Shown piece after piece: positions 43,754-53,569 of a stretch of DNA of 64,000 nt. The stretch is from Ancylostoma caninum. Lineage: Eukaryota > Nematoda > Chromadorea > Rhabditida > Ancylostomatidae. Within the stretch, counting starts at the first letter, position 1. Every line of letters begins with the position of its first letter. The position numbers and the translations under genes are program-made. The stretch lies in assembly GCA_037903475.1 (NCBI GenBank), contig JBAJFG010000423.1:671283-735282 (forward strand). The letters are read 5' to 3'. The notes below the pieces were generated by a model, which had not been told where the DNA came from, made no database searches, and was given only the letters and a program-made list of their open reading frames with translations.

Positions 43754-45438
43754 CTATTTATCATGCGCCAAATAGTGACGTGGACAAATGGGATCCATCA
43801 CTTCGATGACCTGATATCCTTGCAGTCCCATTGCCCACTCGAGCATTCTCGTAAACTTCTTGAGGCCATAGAACTGAAAGCAACGTCCATAAGTGGCAGT
43901 TATAGCCGTAGCTGTTCGTTTTTAATTCTAACCGCTGATGAAGGCCATTTTTACTTCGAGATACGAAAAAAAATCATTAGTGGGAGATTCCAATTTATCT
44001 GCACCTACCTGCTGTGCCGCATCATCACAGCCCTAACCCTGTAATTTCCTCCTTCCAGCCGAGTACCATCCAACACTTTCTCATCGTACGTGAATCTCTG
44101 GTAACTGTGCGGCACAAACGCTGCATGAAAGGCGTAATACATCGAGTAGAAACCCTAGCAGCAACTGCTTCCAGCCGCTGCCATAGTCCTCCTCAATTGC
44201 TGCTCAAGCTTTCGTCCCTTCAGCAGCAATTACTGAAGAATGGCAGCAGTTGAGGGGAGGGTAGCATTAACTGGGTGGAGATGCTGTCAGGGTTTCTACT
44301 CGACCCATTACGCCGTTCGGGCTGCGTTCGTGCTGCATAGTTCCCAGAGATATTATGTAAAGGAGTGCAAAAGAGTATGTCAAAGTGGGGAGGAGTTAGA
44401 AAAGGACCTCTAGGGGAACAAAGTCGAAGGAACGGAGAAAGATTATTCTAGAACAAAAACCAAAGTCTAAAAACTAGGTGAGATTGGGGAAATTTACCTC
44501 AAATGTACGCCACTTATATCACCGATTCGTTTCGACAGTGCGTTTCTCGCGACAGCGGCTCTGCTGACATTGGGGCAAGTAGCGTGATCAATCAAACAGA
44601 TGATCCACCATCAACCCAGTGTCTTCGGTAAATTTTATCGCTTGCTTCCTCTCAAATTTTTCTTTCTCAGTTTTTAGAACAACTAAAGAAGGAAACAGGC
44701 GATAAAACTAGTCAAAGAAGCCGTATGAGTCAGCTGTTTGACCGACCGCGCTGCGTGCTCAATTACCAGGAGAGCTGCTGTCGCGGTAAACGCACTGTTA
44801 AAACGAATCCACTATCTCTGATAACTGTGCAGCACAAACGCAGCCCGAAGGGCGTAATGGTTCGACTAGAAACCCTAGCAGCAACGGTTGCCGGTTGCTG
44901 CCATCCTCCCCTCGATTGCTGCTCAAGCTGTCCGCCCTTTAGCAGCAATTGCTGAGGGACGGCAGCAATCAAGGGGAGAATGGCAGCAACTGGGAACCGT
45001 TACTGCTAGGGCTTCTACTCGAACCATTACGCCGTTAGGGCTGCGTTCGTGCTGCACAGTTATCAGAGATAGCCCGAGGCGCGTAGGAATCAGCATCATG
45101 TTAACATGCTTCAAAATTGAAAATGGTAGAAATTACCCTGGCATCGCTGAGTATTAGCTCCCTGGTGAACATGTCTGCCGGGATGATCACCAGACTTTCG
45201 CGAAGAAAGTTTAGAGTATAGTTGAAGACTGCCGGATCGCGATCAGTGAAGATTTCACCGTTCTAATATAAGAAAATCACAGACTGTTACCAAAAGTAAC
45301 ATTAAAAAACACTAAAAACTAACATAAAAACCTCAAAAAGGTGAAGTAGGTGTGTTCCCCTGCCTTTGCGCTCGTCAGTGTGTCCACTGTTGTGAAGAAT
45401 TTCTTCCCACCAACGTTCAGCACAACAATGTCAGACAT
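43754..45438 (-). CDS. KCTD-type BTB/T1 domain protein, three exons
   Basis: Proteins with this T1-type BTB fold oligomerise and often act as cullin-3 substrate adaptors. Exon 1 (45332-45438) starts MSDIVVLNVGGKKFFTTVDT and contains the T1 signature VVLNVGG and HTYF. Exon 2 (45137-45262) encodes NGEIFTDRDPAVFNYTLNFL, the most conserved T1 block, ending LILSDAR in phase 0. Exon 3 (43754-43873) begins FYGLKKFTRMLEWAMGLQGY and ends at a TAG, for a total of about 116 residues. This is short, with little beyond the T1 domain. Acceptors are TTATATTAG and TTGCTTTCAG. The donor of exon 1 (GTTTTT after TTTTTGAG) leaves phase 2 while exon 2 needs phase 0. One base more in the T5 run would repair this, so an assembly error or a pseudogene must be considered. 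Intron 2 (1.26 kb) carries two copies of palindrome family C. Confidence 0.82.
44094..44351. mobile_element. Palindromic element, family C copy 1 (258 bp)
   Basis: ATCTCTGGTAACTGTGCGGC at 44094 is found inverted at the right end (GCAGCACGAACG... to 44351). The arms include AGAAACCCTAGCAGCAACTG and AAACGCTGCATGAAAGGCG. It is nearly palindromic throughout and sits in KCTD intron 2. Confidence 0.88.
44537..44603 (-). other. Exon-like segment in KCTD intron 2, probably not used
   Basis: Between CCAATGTCAG and GTAAAT the minus strand reads SRAAVARNALSKRIGDISGV. The flanking KCTD exons join in phase and in the T1 alignment without it, so I regard it as chance or as a rare cassette. Confidence 0.2.
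44813..45071. mobile_element. Palindromic element, family C copy 2 (259 bp)
   Basis: TATCTCTGATAACTGTGCAG at 44813 is found inverted at 45052-45071. It matches copy 1 along its whole length. The pair lies about 460 bp apart in the same intron. Confidence 0.88.
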
Positions 45439-45701
45439 TGTACAGGACAAATAGAGGACAGTCGCAGGATAGGACCTACAACAGCCCCAATAACTGGAGA
45501 AGCAGCACAAAAACAGCACAATGTGAGTGAGTACCTGAAAATTCCAGGCGTCACGCTGCCTACAACGACATCGATCGATGTTTAAATCGTGGGTTGGTTC
45601 CCGAGTGGATGACAGTATCACTGCGGCCTATAGGCTGCTTACTAACAGAGCAGTAAAGACGACTGGAGCAAGTAAACATTGTTGTTTCTTTTGAAGTCAG
45701 C
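45439..45701. promoter_or_regulatory. Likely shared promoter between two head-to-head genes
   Basis: About 260 bp separate the KCTD start codon (minus strand) from the first in-frame ATG of the plus-strand gene at 45702. I see no TATA box or other clear element. The call rests only on the divergent arrangement, and part of the stretch may be 5' exon sequence of either gene. Confidence 0.35.
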
Positions 45702-46405
45702 ATGTGTTTATCACCTTCATCAAAAACATTCCCAAGAGCGTTCTCGCCGAGGCTCGAGTCCTTTGATTTTACTTCCAGTGTCATCTACAGAGGAGTCCAA
45801 AAGCATGGAGGCCACAGAACACGAGTTGGCCACAGAACCACCTGCTTGGACAGATTAGAACAGGAAGCAGAAGAATTGGACGGCAATAAGGACGCTGACA
45901 TCAATGCAATGTGCGGATGCGCAGACAATCGGAGTTCTACGGTGGTGCTGACCGTAATTAACTGATGAAAAAAAAACTAAGCACCTAATTAAAAGCGTCA
46001 TAAGAGCCATATCGAAACTACCGCAGGAGGTTTTGCAAAGGAAAGAGCAAATACACGATTTTTCTAGGAATATCCCAGCCTTCCCAGTCCTAGCACTTAA
46101 AGAGCTCGAAAAGGGGTACATGAATTCAATTTTTGTGACCGAAAATATGTTCGAGGGAGGGCTCAGCGCTGCCGCTCAGATCTTTTCAAATGATATGGTA
46201 AGGTTTTCCTTTCAGTTCTACGGCTTCTACCTGCTTGTAGGAAGATTTTACCGAACCTACGAGTACCACCCGTAGATCGTTCAGGGCTAGGATTCACGAA
46301 AGTATAGCCAGACTAAAGCAAATTGGCAGACCATCACTCATTGTTCCTGCTTCAGAGCAGGCTGATCTTAATGACACATGCGGACCTTCGGATTCAATTT
46401 GCTAA
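45702..46405 (+). CDS. Unidentified protein, three exons, about 195 residues
   Basis: I do not recognise this protein. Exon 1 runs 45702-45953, exon 2 46027-46197 and exon 3 46241-46405, all phase 0, with introns of 73 and 43 nt (GTAATT...CCGCAG and GTAAGG...CTTGTAG). Residues include DRLEQEAEELDGNKDADINA, then RKEQIHDFSRNIPAFPVLAL, a GGLSAAAQIFSND segment, and in exon 3 RSFRARIHESIARLKQIGRP ending DTCGPSDSIC. A charged helical N-terminal half and a basic helix near the C-terminus are visible, with no signal peptide or membrane segment. An AATAAA follows the stop at 46406. The N-terminus is doubtful: an alternative frame at 45795-45860 (SKSMEATEHELATEPPAW) reads more naturally but stops just where the DRLEQ frame takes over, suggesting a one-base error or a missed exon. 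Confidence 0.6.
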
Positions 46406-46600
46406 AATAAATCCTACCTCGTTGATGGTGGTACAGAACTTCAGAACATTGTGCATAGTTCCTCCTAACACGCACTATCCTCTGATTCAATTTGTAACAT
46501 TGAAATCTCCGTGGAACACTGTAAAAATGCCTCTTGGTGAACGTCCGAGATAGATACTAAAGCGAAAGGAATTTGAGAGGAAAAATAAACACAAACTTAC

Positions 46601-46825
46601 TTTAAAAATGTTTTCGCTCAGAAACTGCGCAACGTTTGCCACAAAAAAAACGTATACAACTGGAAGCCATGTAAGGAAACGGTGTAATATCTCCAATATT
46701 CCTTCGAATATGGAACTACTCGGGCATTTTTTTTCCTGAAAACGCATAACTTTTGTTCGGACAGGTTGCAACTCTGAAAAAAAACAAGCAATGACAAGAT
46801 TTTTTAGGTGAAGAATGAACAGCTC
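46601..46825 (-). CDS. Exon of a putative membrane protein
   Basis: Flanked by acceptor TCATTTTCAG and donor GTAAGT, this exon is open for exactly 75 codons (phase 0/0) on the minus strand. It reads ELFILHLKNLVIACFFSELQ, then PVRTKVMRFQEKKCPSSSIF, and a hydrophobic stretch FLTWLPVVYVFFVANVAQFL that should span a membrane. I cannot name the family with confidence. A following exon may start at 46556 after CGCTTTAG, where several frames are open. The segment lies tail-to-tail with the plus-strand gene ending at 46405. Confidence 0.5.
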
Positions 46826-47100
46826 CTGAAAATGACCACACTCGCTTTAGATGCTGCTCGTTAGCTTGAGTTAGATTCTGGCCACCAAAACCTAACACTT
46901 TCTCACAAATTAAAAATTAGTTTAAATTAAGGCCAAACCAACACCTTCGCGCCCTGCGGGCACATTTAGGGGCTGCTTAAAGGCAGGGGTCCACCTCATT
47001 TTCGTAGTTCAGCTAACAGCAGATTCTGCATCTACTCGGCGCGATGCTTCCAACGGTATACATAAATTGTCTCAGAATGGTCTATAAACCCGTCTTCCAG

Positions 47101-47341
47101 GACGGGGTCGGTAACAGTTCGCCAACCCGAGTTGACATGTGGAGCCGTTGATCTTATCGATTGGACACGCCGAGACTCGTTGACCAACGCGGCAGCCGTG
47201 GCAGGCAGCCAGCACAGCTTGGAGCGATCCGCCTCCGGGCTCCAAATTTTTACCCAGTTCGTGCTTTTCAAAAATGGGTATTTCGTCGCTTCTGTGCCTG
47301 TTGATGTACATCCCAGGGATCAGCATGATGAGAAGGTTTAG
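47101..47341 (+). CDS. Candidate exon of a secreted or membrane protein ectodomain
   Basis: After acceptor CCGTCTTCCAG the plus strand is open for 79 codons with coding-like usage, reading TGSVTVRQPELTCGAVDLID, then SLTNAAAVAGSQHSLERSAS, GLQIFTQFVLFKNGYFVASV and PVDVHPRDQHDEKV before a TAG. A donor (GTTTAG) right before the stop would leave phase 0. The alternation of hydrophobic and polar residues resembles beta structure. It may belong to the gene at 47882, but the phases do not fit without another exon. Two minus-strand frames are also open. Confidence 0.45.
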
Positions 47342-47436
47342 GATATGTTGGTAAATCCAACAGGCAGAACGAGGTGGCCCTCTGCCTTTAAGGAGCTGCT
47401 ACGCAGTTTCACGCTGTTGCATGCAATATTTTACAG

Positions 47437-47727
47437 GTCGCCTGACATTTTTTCGTAAGTTGCTCCGAGCAACTTACAAAGCCCTCCGCGGCTCATAACA
47501 CTATTTTCGCGGCTGTCTAGCCCTCATCGCAGCGATCATGAGTCAGACCAACAGATTTTTTGAGTTGAGTTGCACTCAGTGATCGCCTGAGTGAGGCAGC
47601 CGCGACCAACTCGCTATACCTCGCCATTATCCTCCTCTCATCGCCTAGATGAGCTAGCTCATAGAGGCAATGAGCGGCTAGATCAGATTATCTGACCGTA
47701 ATGATGAGTTTACTACGGACCCAGGTC
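47437..47727. repeat. Interspersed repeat of about 290 bp, second copy at 41808
   Basis: The ends AGGTCGCCTGAC (47437) and GTTTACTACGGACCC (to 47724) recur inverted and only 25 bp apart at 41808-41858. Short internal inverted repeats occur (AAGTTGCTCCGAGCAACTT near 47457, GATGAGCTAGCTCAT near 47648). No coding frame is present. The type is unknown. Confidence 0.45.
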
Positions 47728-47881
47728 TAAACAGTTCGGCACTTGTCTTATCCTGTCTCACAACACTCCTTTACAGGTGTTTCACACGTACAGAGTCACA
47801 AAAAGTGTGAATTATGCACATAGTTCCAGTCAATAACTTTACCATCAAGGAACAACTCTCATCTGGTTTGCCGCGCCACAG

Positions 47882-48560
47882 TAGTGACGTACAGCGGCAT
47901 GGACGTTGCCGGTGTTGATGTTCCCCTTACTGTTCTCACCGTCTTCCTAAGCGTCACTGTTCTCATTCCGAAATGCTCGCGTCAGCGTGGCATCAAACAT
48001 AAACAAAACATCACTAGCGGCAACATACGAGAGCCGCAGTGGTCTGCCGCGGCGCGTGAGTGGTGCGGCGCGGCAGAACAGGTGGGCAGTATTCTGTGAT
48101 AAGTGACCGACACTGTACCGTCTGTTCCAAAAATCAGAGCAATTCAATGTGTTTTGTTCAATTACACAGCACGCATTTTATCACACGCGAAATCATGGAA
48201 ATTGGCGCTATCAATCGACGATTGATAGCCGGAAGCGCGCCAAAACATCCGTCGCCTATAACAACGCGGCGGTACTTACCTCATCATGGCGGATGGCCAA
48301 GTGGCAAGATTGAATAAAGATTCGTGAAAAGACACTACATCATAAATTACAGGAATTATAATGATTCAATTCTTCACTATCTTACATTGATTTTTTTCAA
48401 ACTTTTTCTGTTGTTATGCACAGTTGACCAGCATCTTACATCGCTGAGCTACGGCGACAACGCTTCTGATACATATCGATCGTGGGCTGATGAAAGCGGC
48501 AGTGCCAATGACGCACCGCCTCCAGTCGATTCGTATCAAAACCGAAGTCGTAGCGAATAA
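47882..48560 (+). CDS. Single-pass membrane protein with cytoplasmic tail, unidentified, 5' end incomplete
   Basis: Three exons join in phase: 47882-48081, 48138-48300 and 48424-48560, with introns of 56 and 123 nt (GTGGGC...AAATCAG, GTGGCA...ATGCACAG). The first contains a membrane span VPLTVLTVFLSVTVLIP followed by a basic stop-transfer stretch (KCSRQRGIKHKQ). The rest is a tail rich in arginine, proline and serine (SAPKHPSPITTRRYLPHHGG) ending DSYQNRSRSE, so a type I topology is likely. About 165 residues are visible. The first exon begins inside a codon, so upstream exons exist, perhaps including 47101-47341. Reading through the second donor gives an earlier stop (48316) with its own AATAAA at 48312. 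A second AATAAA overlaps the last stop, suggesting alternative 3' ends. Confidence 0.6.
48207..48227 (+). other. Perfect 10-bp-stem hairpin inside the membrane-protein exon
   Basis: CTATCAATCG and CGATTGATAG are separated by a single A. It may be chance. It lies within the coding part of the second exon. Confidence 0.5.
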
Positions 48561-49473
48561 AATAGCAACACTCTTCGAAATTGTAGCAATACCCTTTCCC
48601 AGATGTCCCAGAAGTTTAGCCATTCATGGCCGTACCTTCTTTACGGATCATAATTGAAGGATTGCAGTGTACCCAAGCTTTATAATGTGAAATATGCGAA
48701 AAAAATGAATAAAAGACTTTTTCCAGTAAGAACCCGAAATTTCGTTTCCAATCCTAGTTTGGCCAGAACTACCCCTCGCTCACCAGCACTACGTTACTCC
48801 ACAAAAGCAATAAGTTCGTTTTTGCCACAATCACGCTCGAACCTTGCAAAGATTCGGCGACCGACAAACTTTCCAAGGTCGCGTCGTTTAACCTGACAAC
48901 TGGAGCAAATTCAAAAAACCTACCCTTTCACATCAACGATTTCTACCCAAAGAAAAGTCACAGGTCAAGGTTCACTAGCGTGAAAATAAAATCGAAGTGA
49001 AGGGGAGACAGCAAAACTGATGTCATTGCCAAAGATCATGTGATGATAAGCCATTGACTGTGGCATCATGGATTGTGCGGGTACGAATGGAACCCACCTA
49101 TAAAAAAATTGTTGTCATGACTAAAATGTTTCATAAGAGTGTTCTGTAATTAGTTCAAATGTCAGAGCATTTTCGATCTTCAACCATAGAAAAATGAGCT
49201 TTCGCGCCGTGCAATTGGCAAATTTTGTTGCAAACCAGCCCTCAAGAGCCTTAGAATTTGATAATGGAAAATAAAAGTATCCATCCGGATAAGCACATTT
49301 TCCGTATTCTCAAAACGTAAGAAATATATGATATTTCTTGTGAATTAGCACAACAGATATCTTTGCACAGTGTTTCCCCAGGCAAGGGTTGTCCTTTCCT
49401 ACCAAAATTATCATGGATGTACATAGGTAGAGGAAGGAAATAAAGAAAAAATCTCCCCACGTAGAGTATGCAC
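48561..49473. other. Intergenic, no recognised feature
   Basis: This is A+T-rich sequence with short open frames only (for example 48654-48896, rich in arginine and serine). Nothing was supported. Confidence 0.4.
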
Positions 49474-51058
49474 TACAGTGCGTGTCAAAACTTTACGCCC
49501 TAAAAATTCGTCGTTTCGGGCAAGGATCAAGCTTTCTCGAGTAATGGCGTTAACTATCGTTTTCAGCGTGCTTGAAAACCCCAGAAACTTTCACCAAGTC
49601 TTTTCTAGGTGATCCTCTATTTTTTTATCAGTTTTTGAAAGCAAAATGCTGCGGTTGAAAACTTTACGCTAACCCTTGAAAATGTCGATTACGGAGGAGA
49701 GGAATTGTGAATGAACGGGGAAATGATATGAACTGATGTAGTAGCGCTCAAGAAGACTTTAGGTAACCTTATGGAGCTATCAAAATCAATGCCGAAGGTA
49801 TTTTCCTGTCACTGACTGAGCAAACTCTCCCCCGAATAAGTGTGAACAGAACAAATTTTTTTAAAGACTTCGGGTAGTCGCAGACACTTAGATGATATTT
49901 CGATGAATAATCTTAATACGCATAGATGGGAAAGTACACACTAGGACGCATTTCAAGGTTGACACGATGGCCATATCATCCGTATGGTCCTCTTCGTCCA
50001 CAGTGTCGGCCGAGAAAGATGCCCCAAGTCGTGATCCTGGCGGAGTTGTGGACACTGTGTTGGAGAGAATATGAGAGCAAAGGCCTTTCTAGAGCACTAC
50101 TATGAATAGCTAAGTCCATCGGAATCCCATCTGCGCAAATCCGATGTTAGTGGTCTGTACTGACCATCGATGTTCAACCGCCAGAGTTGCGGCAAAAAAG
50201 AAACCTCCATTACCCTCATAAATCCCTATAGCAATGCAAGATTCGGTCTGGAAAATCGTTGTCTGTCTTCTACTCCCATGAATGAACAGCGCATTCAAAG
50301 CTATGAGTGACATCTTGCATGTTAATAAACACTATGAAAAATGCCGCCCAAGGCTACATGCTATTCATGTTGTGCCTAGTAAAATCATTCGACCCCAAGG
50401 GTGGTGTGGCGTCCGCCGGAGAACAGGCATTGTGTTCTTGTTTCAAATGTCCTCAAATGCTGATATGCGAAGAGACTGGTCAATTTGAAAACAGTTAGCG
50501 GGAATTTAATGCTGATTTTCTCGGTCGACACTGTGAGCGAGAAGGACCAGACGGGTGATATGGCCGTCGTGTCGACCTTGAAATGTGTTCTAGTGTTCCC
50601 TTTTTCATCTATACGTATTAAGATTTTATGGAAATATCAGCCAAGTGTCTGCGACCACCCAAAGTCTTCAAAAAAATTTGTTCTGTTCACACTTCACTTG
50701 TTCGGGGGAAAGTTTGCTCAGTCAGTGACAGGAAAAATACCATCGGCATTGATTTTGACTGCTCCATAAGGTTACCTAAAGTCTTCTTGAGCGCTACTAC
50801 ATCAGTTCGTATCTTTTCCCTGCTTATTCGCAATTACTCTCCTCCGTAATCGACATTTTCAAGGGTTAGCGTAAAGTTTTCAACCGCAGCATTTTGCTTT
50901 CAAAAACTGATAAAAAATAGAGGATCACCTAGAAAAGACTTGGTGGAAGTTTCTGGGGTTTTCGAGCACGCTGAAAACGATAGTGAACGCCATTACTCGA
51001 GAAACTGCCCGAAACGACTGATTTTCAGGGTGGGCGTGAAGTTTTGACACGCACTGTA
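49474..51058. mobile_element. Very long foldback element, 1.585 kb, arms about 550 bp
   Basis: The ends TACAGTGCGTGTCAAAACTT and its inverse (51039-51058) are followed by almost uninterrupted inverted similarity for about 550 bp per arm. Shared blocks are AACTTTACGCTAACCC, TTACGGAGGAGAG, GCTCAAGAAGACTTTAGGTA and GACACTTGGCTGATAT-like strings. The single-stranded centre (about 50040-50500) has no recognised gene. TA at both ends indicates Tc1/mariner-type insertion. Transcribed, it would form a hairpin RNA of several hundred base pairs. Confidence 0.88.
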
Positions 51059-51984
51059 TAAGAAGCAATGAGCTTGGGTGTATAAAAACTAGGAAAATAC
51101 TAGGAAATGTCAGAAGTTTTCAAATCCACAATTGAAATTCTTTGGAAATGACACCTGAGAACCACATATCTCTTTGCTCGTTAGGGGTCGCATCATCAAT
51201 AGAATTTAACCAAATGAGCTTCCTAGCCTGAATACAATGCATTTTTTTTTCAAAATTCTGATCAATTCAGACAATGAAGAAGATCAGGATTGCTATTGAA
51301 TTGATTCCAATACAAAGATGTATGTGGACGACAGTGGCGGACGCAGGAAGAGTTCGGGGGGGGGGGGGGCGTGGGAAAAAAGTGGGGTCTTCGTCGTCTT
51401 GGGGACCCAAGCCGAAAATAAAATTAATAAAAACATTAATTATAATAATAAATAATTGATAAAAGATATATTCAAAATAACAAGAAGATATTAGACGCAA
51501 ACAACAGGACATAACAACAATTAGATGTGGAGTAGACGAACGTCACTCGAATTTAGCTCTGAAATACAGCGCCTCAGCCGAAAACGCACCAGATATATAA
51601 TTCTAAAGATATCGACTAACTGAATAAGACTGAAAAGTTAAGCTGTCCTATGCATTTGATGTCGAAAAAATCGAGTTGAGCCCAACAACCAGGTGGTGCG
51701 GAGCAATGATCTTTACAGCCACGCGGCAACACATCGAGGGTTTGCGATAAAATGATAAACCATACTCGTGATGCGACCACATAATTGCGACCCAAGAGGT
51801 TATGGAAAATGAAAGTTGTTCGAGAAGATGTATCTATAGCAAATTAATAGTGTTTCACCAAAATCATTGTGGGCTTAATTCACCTTTATTCAATCACTCT
51901 ACTCCACACCTCATCACTTCTTATATCTTGTTCGGATGTTCCACACCTTTTATTCGCTGCAACAAAAGGTTGTGCCAGGCTCCA
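51059..51984. other. Intergenic spacer between two foldback elements
   Basis: It contains a G-run of 14 or more (51356-51369) and the low-complexity ATTAATAATAAATAATTG stretch near 51435-51460. No gene was seen. Confidence 0.45.
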
Positions 51985-53569
51985 AGAACTTAGGGTCCCA
52001 TGCCCATGCCGCCACAGCACCTGCGGATACGCACGCTGTGCAACGCCCATAAGAGGATGGCGTGGCTCGCAAATTGTTGAGTAGAGTGTTGGCAGAGTTC
52101 CAGAAGAATGTAGAATGTATGAATTGAACACTATAGATTGTCTAAATTTAAATGAAGCTTCAACTTAGATTTCAGGAAAGACGATTTTGAGAAATAAAAC
52201 ATCGATCTAGGGGTTATTTGACATGCTGATTACGAATATGACATCTATTTTGTATCAAAATTTTGGCGTTTTTGAGCTGTTTCAAGCATATAGGGCATAA
52301 TGCATAATTTAACCAGAATTGCCACTGTGGCAGTGCTGTTCACGATAGATGCGACAGAGCCACAGTCATTGAAAAATTTGAGGCTTTGAAGTAAAGCAAA
52401 GTAAAACAATTGGAATCATTTTTAGACTTGTAAATGTGATGGGCATTTTGCGTATAGTACATGTTTTTAAAAATACTTTGCATGCGAGTTTCCCGTAGAT
52501 CTTCTGTTCTATATCAAATAAATGAAAACGAGGAGAATAAAGATGTGGATACGAAACTGTGCGTTTTTTGGACAAATCCAAAATTTTCAATCCTTTCCTT
52601 ACTTCTCACTTAATTTATCCCTGAAATTAGAATTTTCAGCGTTTTTAACGAATAATAACATGTGATGCTTTAATAGATCATCACTGCATAGGATGCTTTA
52701 CAAGTTTTTTTAATGTTTCCCATCTACATTTATATCTTCTATTGATTATTAATCCATCGCCAGAGGAGGTGTGAGAAATGTCTAGCAGATACGTATTGTG
52801 CCTGCAGGCGTACCTCAAGGATGCAATGCCGTCGCATCGCCACTCCGTTCTTATTTCGTTAATATTGATTTTCTGGAACTAAGAATGCAACAGACTGCGA
52901 TCCCCTGAGTGAAAAATGTGAAATGAACTGATATCCATAAGGAATCTCGCTCAAGGCACTTCACCACCCTTTTCAGAAGCAAACTTTTTCATTCATAGAA
53001 TTCTTTTTTCGTTGTCATCAAGTAGTTTCCCAGCGGTTTCGAAATTCTAAAATTGATAGTGGATCAAGCGAGTGAATTGTGCCTCCTTCAAACGCTTTTT
53101 AATTGCAAATCCAGAGGTTCTAGGAAAGAGAGGGCACCCATCTCAAGCCTTAGTTGTCGAGAAAGGATATCACGTTGCAAAACAGATACTGAATTCGGGA
53201 TGAGAAAGTCAAATAATTTTATAAAGTTTCATACGATTCTCAGAGATATTGTAGCTAACGAATATGCTTGAAACAGCTCAAAAACGCCAAAATTTTGATA
53301 CAAAATAGATGTCATATTCGTAATCAGCATGTCAAATAACCCCTAGATCGATGTTTTATTTCTCAGAATCGTCTTTCCTAAAATTTAAATTGAAGCTTTA
53401 CTTAAATTTAGACAACTTATAGTGTTCAATTCATCATCTTGTACATTCTTCTGGAACTCTGCCAATACTCTACTCAACAATTTGCGAGCCACGCCATCCT
53501 CTTATGCGCGTTGCACAGCGTGCGTATCCGCAGGCGCTGTGGCGGCATGGGCATGGGACCCTAAGTTCT
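51985..53569. mobile_element. Long foldback element, 1.585 kb, arms about 305 bp
   Basis: AGAACTTAGGGTCCCATGCC at 51985 is matched inverted at 53550-53569. The arms pair through GGATACGCACGCTGTGCAAC, CGCAAATTGTTGAGTAGAGT, GACATGCTGATTACGAATAT and CAAAATTTTGGCGTTTTTGA with few differences. The centre (52290-53262) is A+T-rich and has no transposase frame I can read. No clear TA flank is present, and the ends differ from those of the neighbouring element. Confidence 0.88.
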
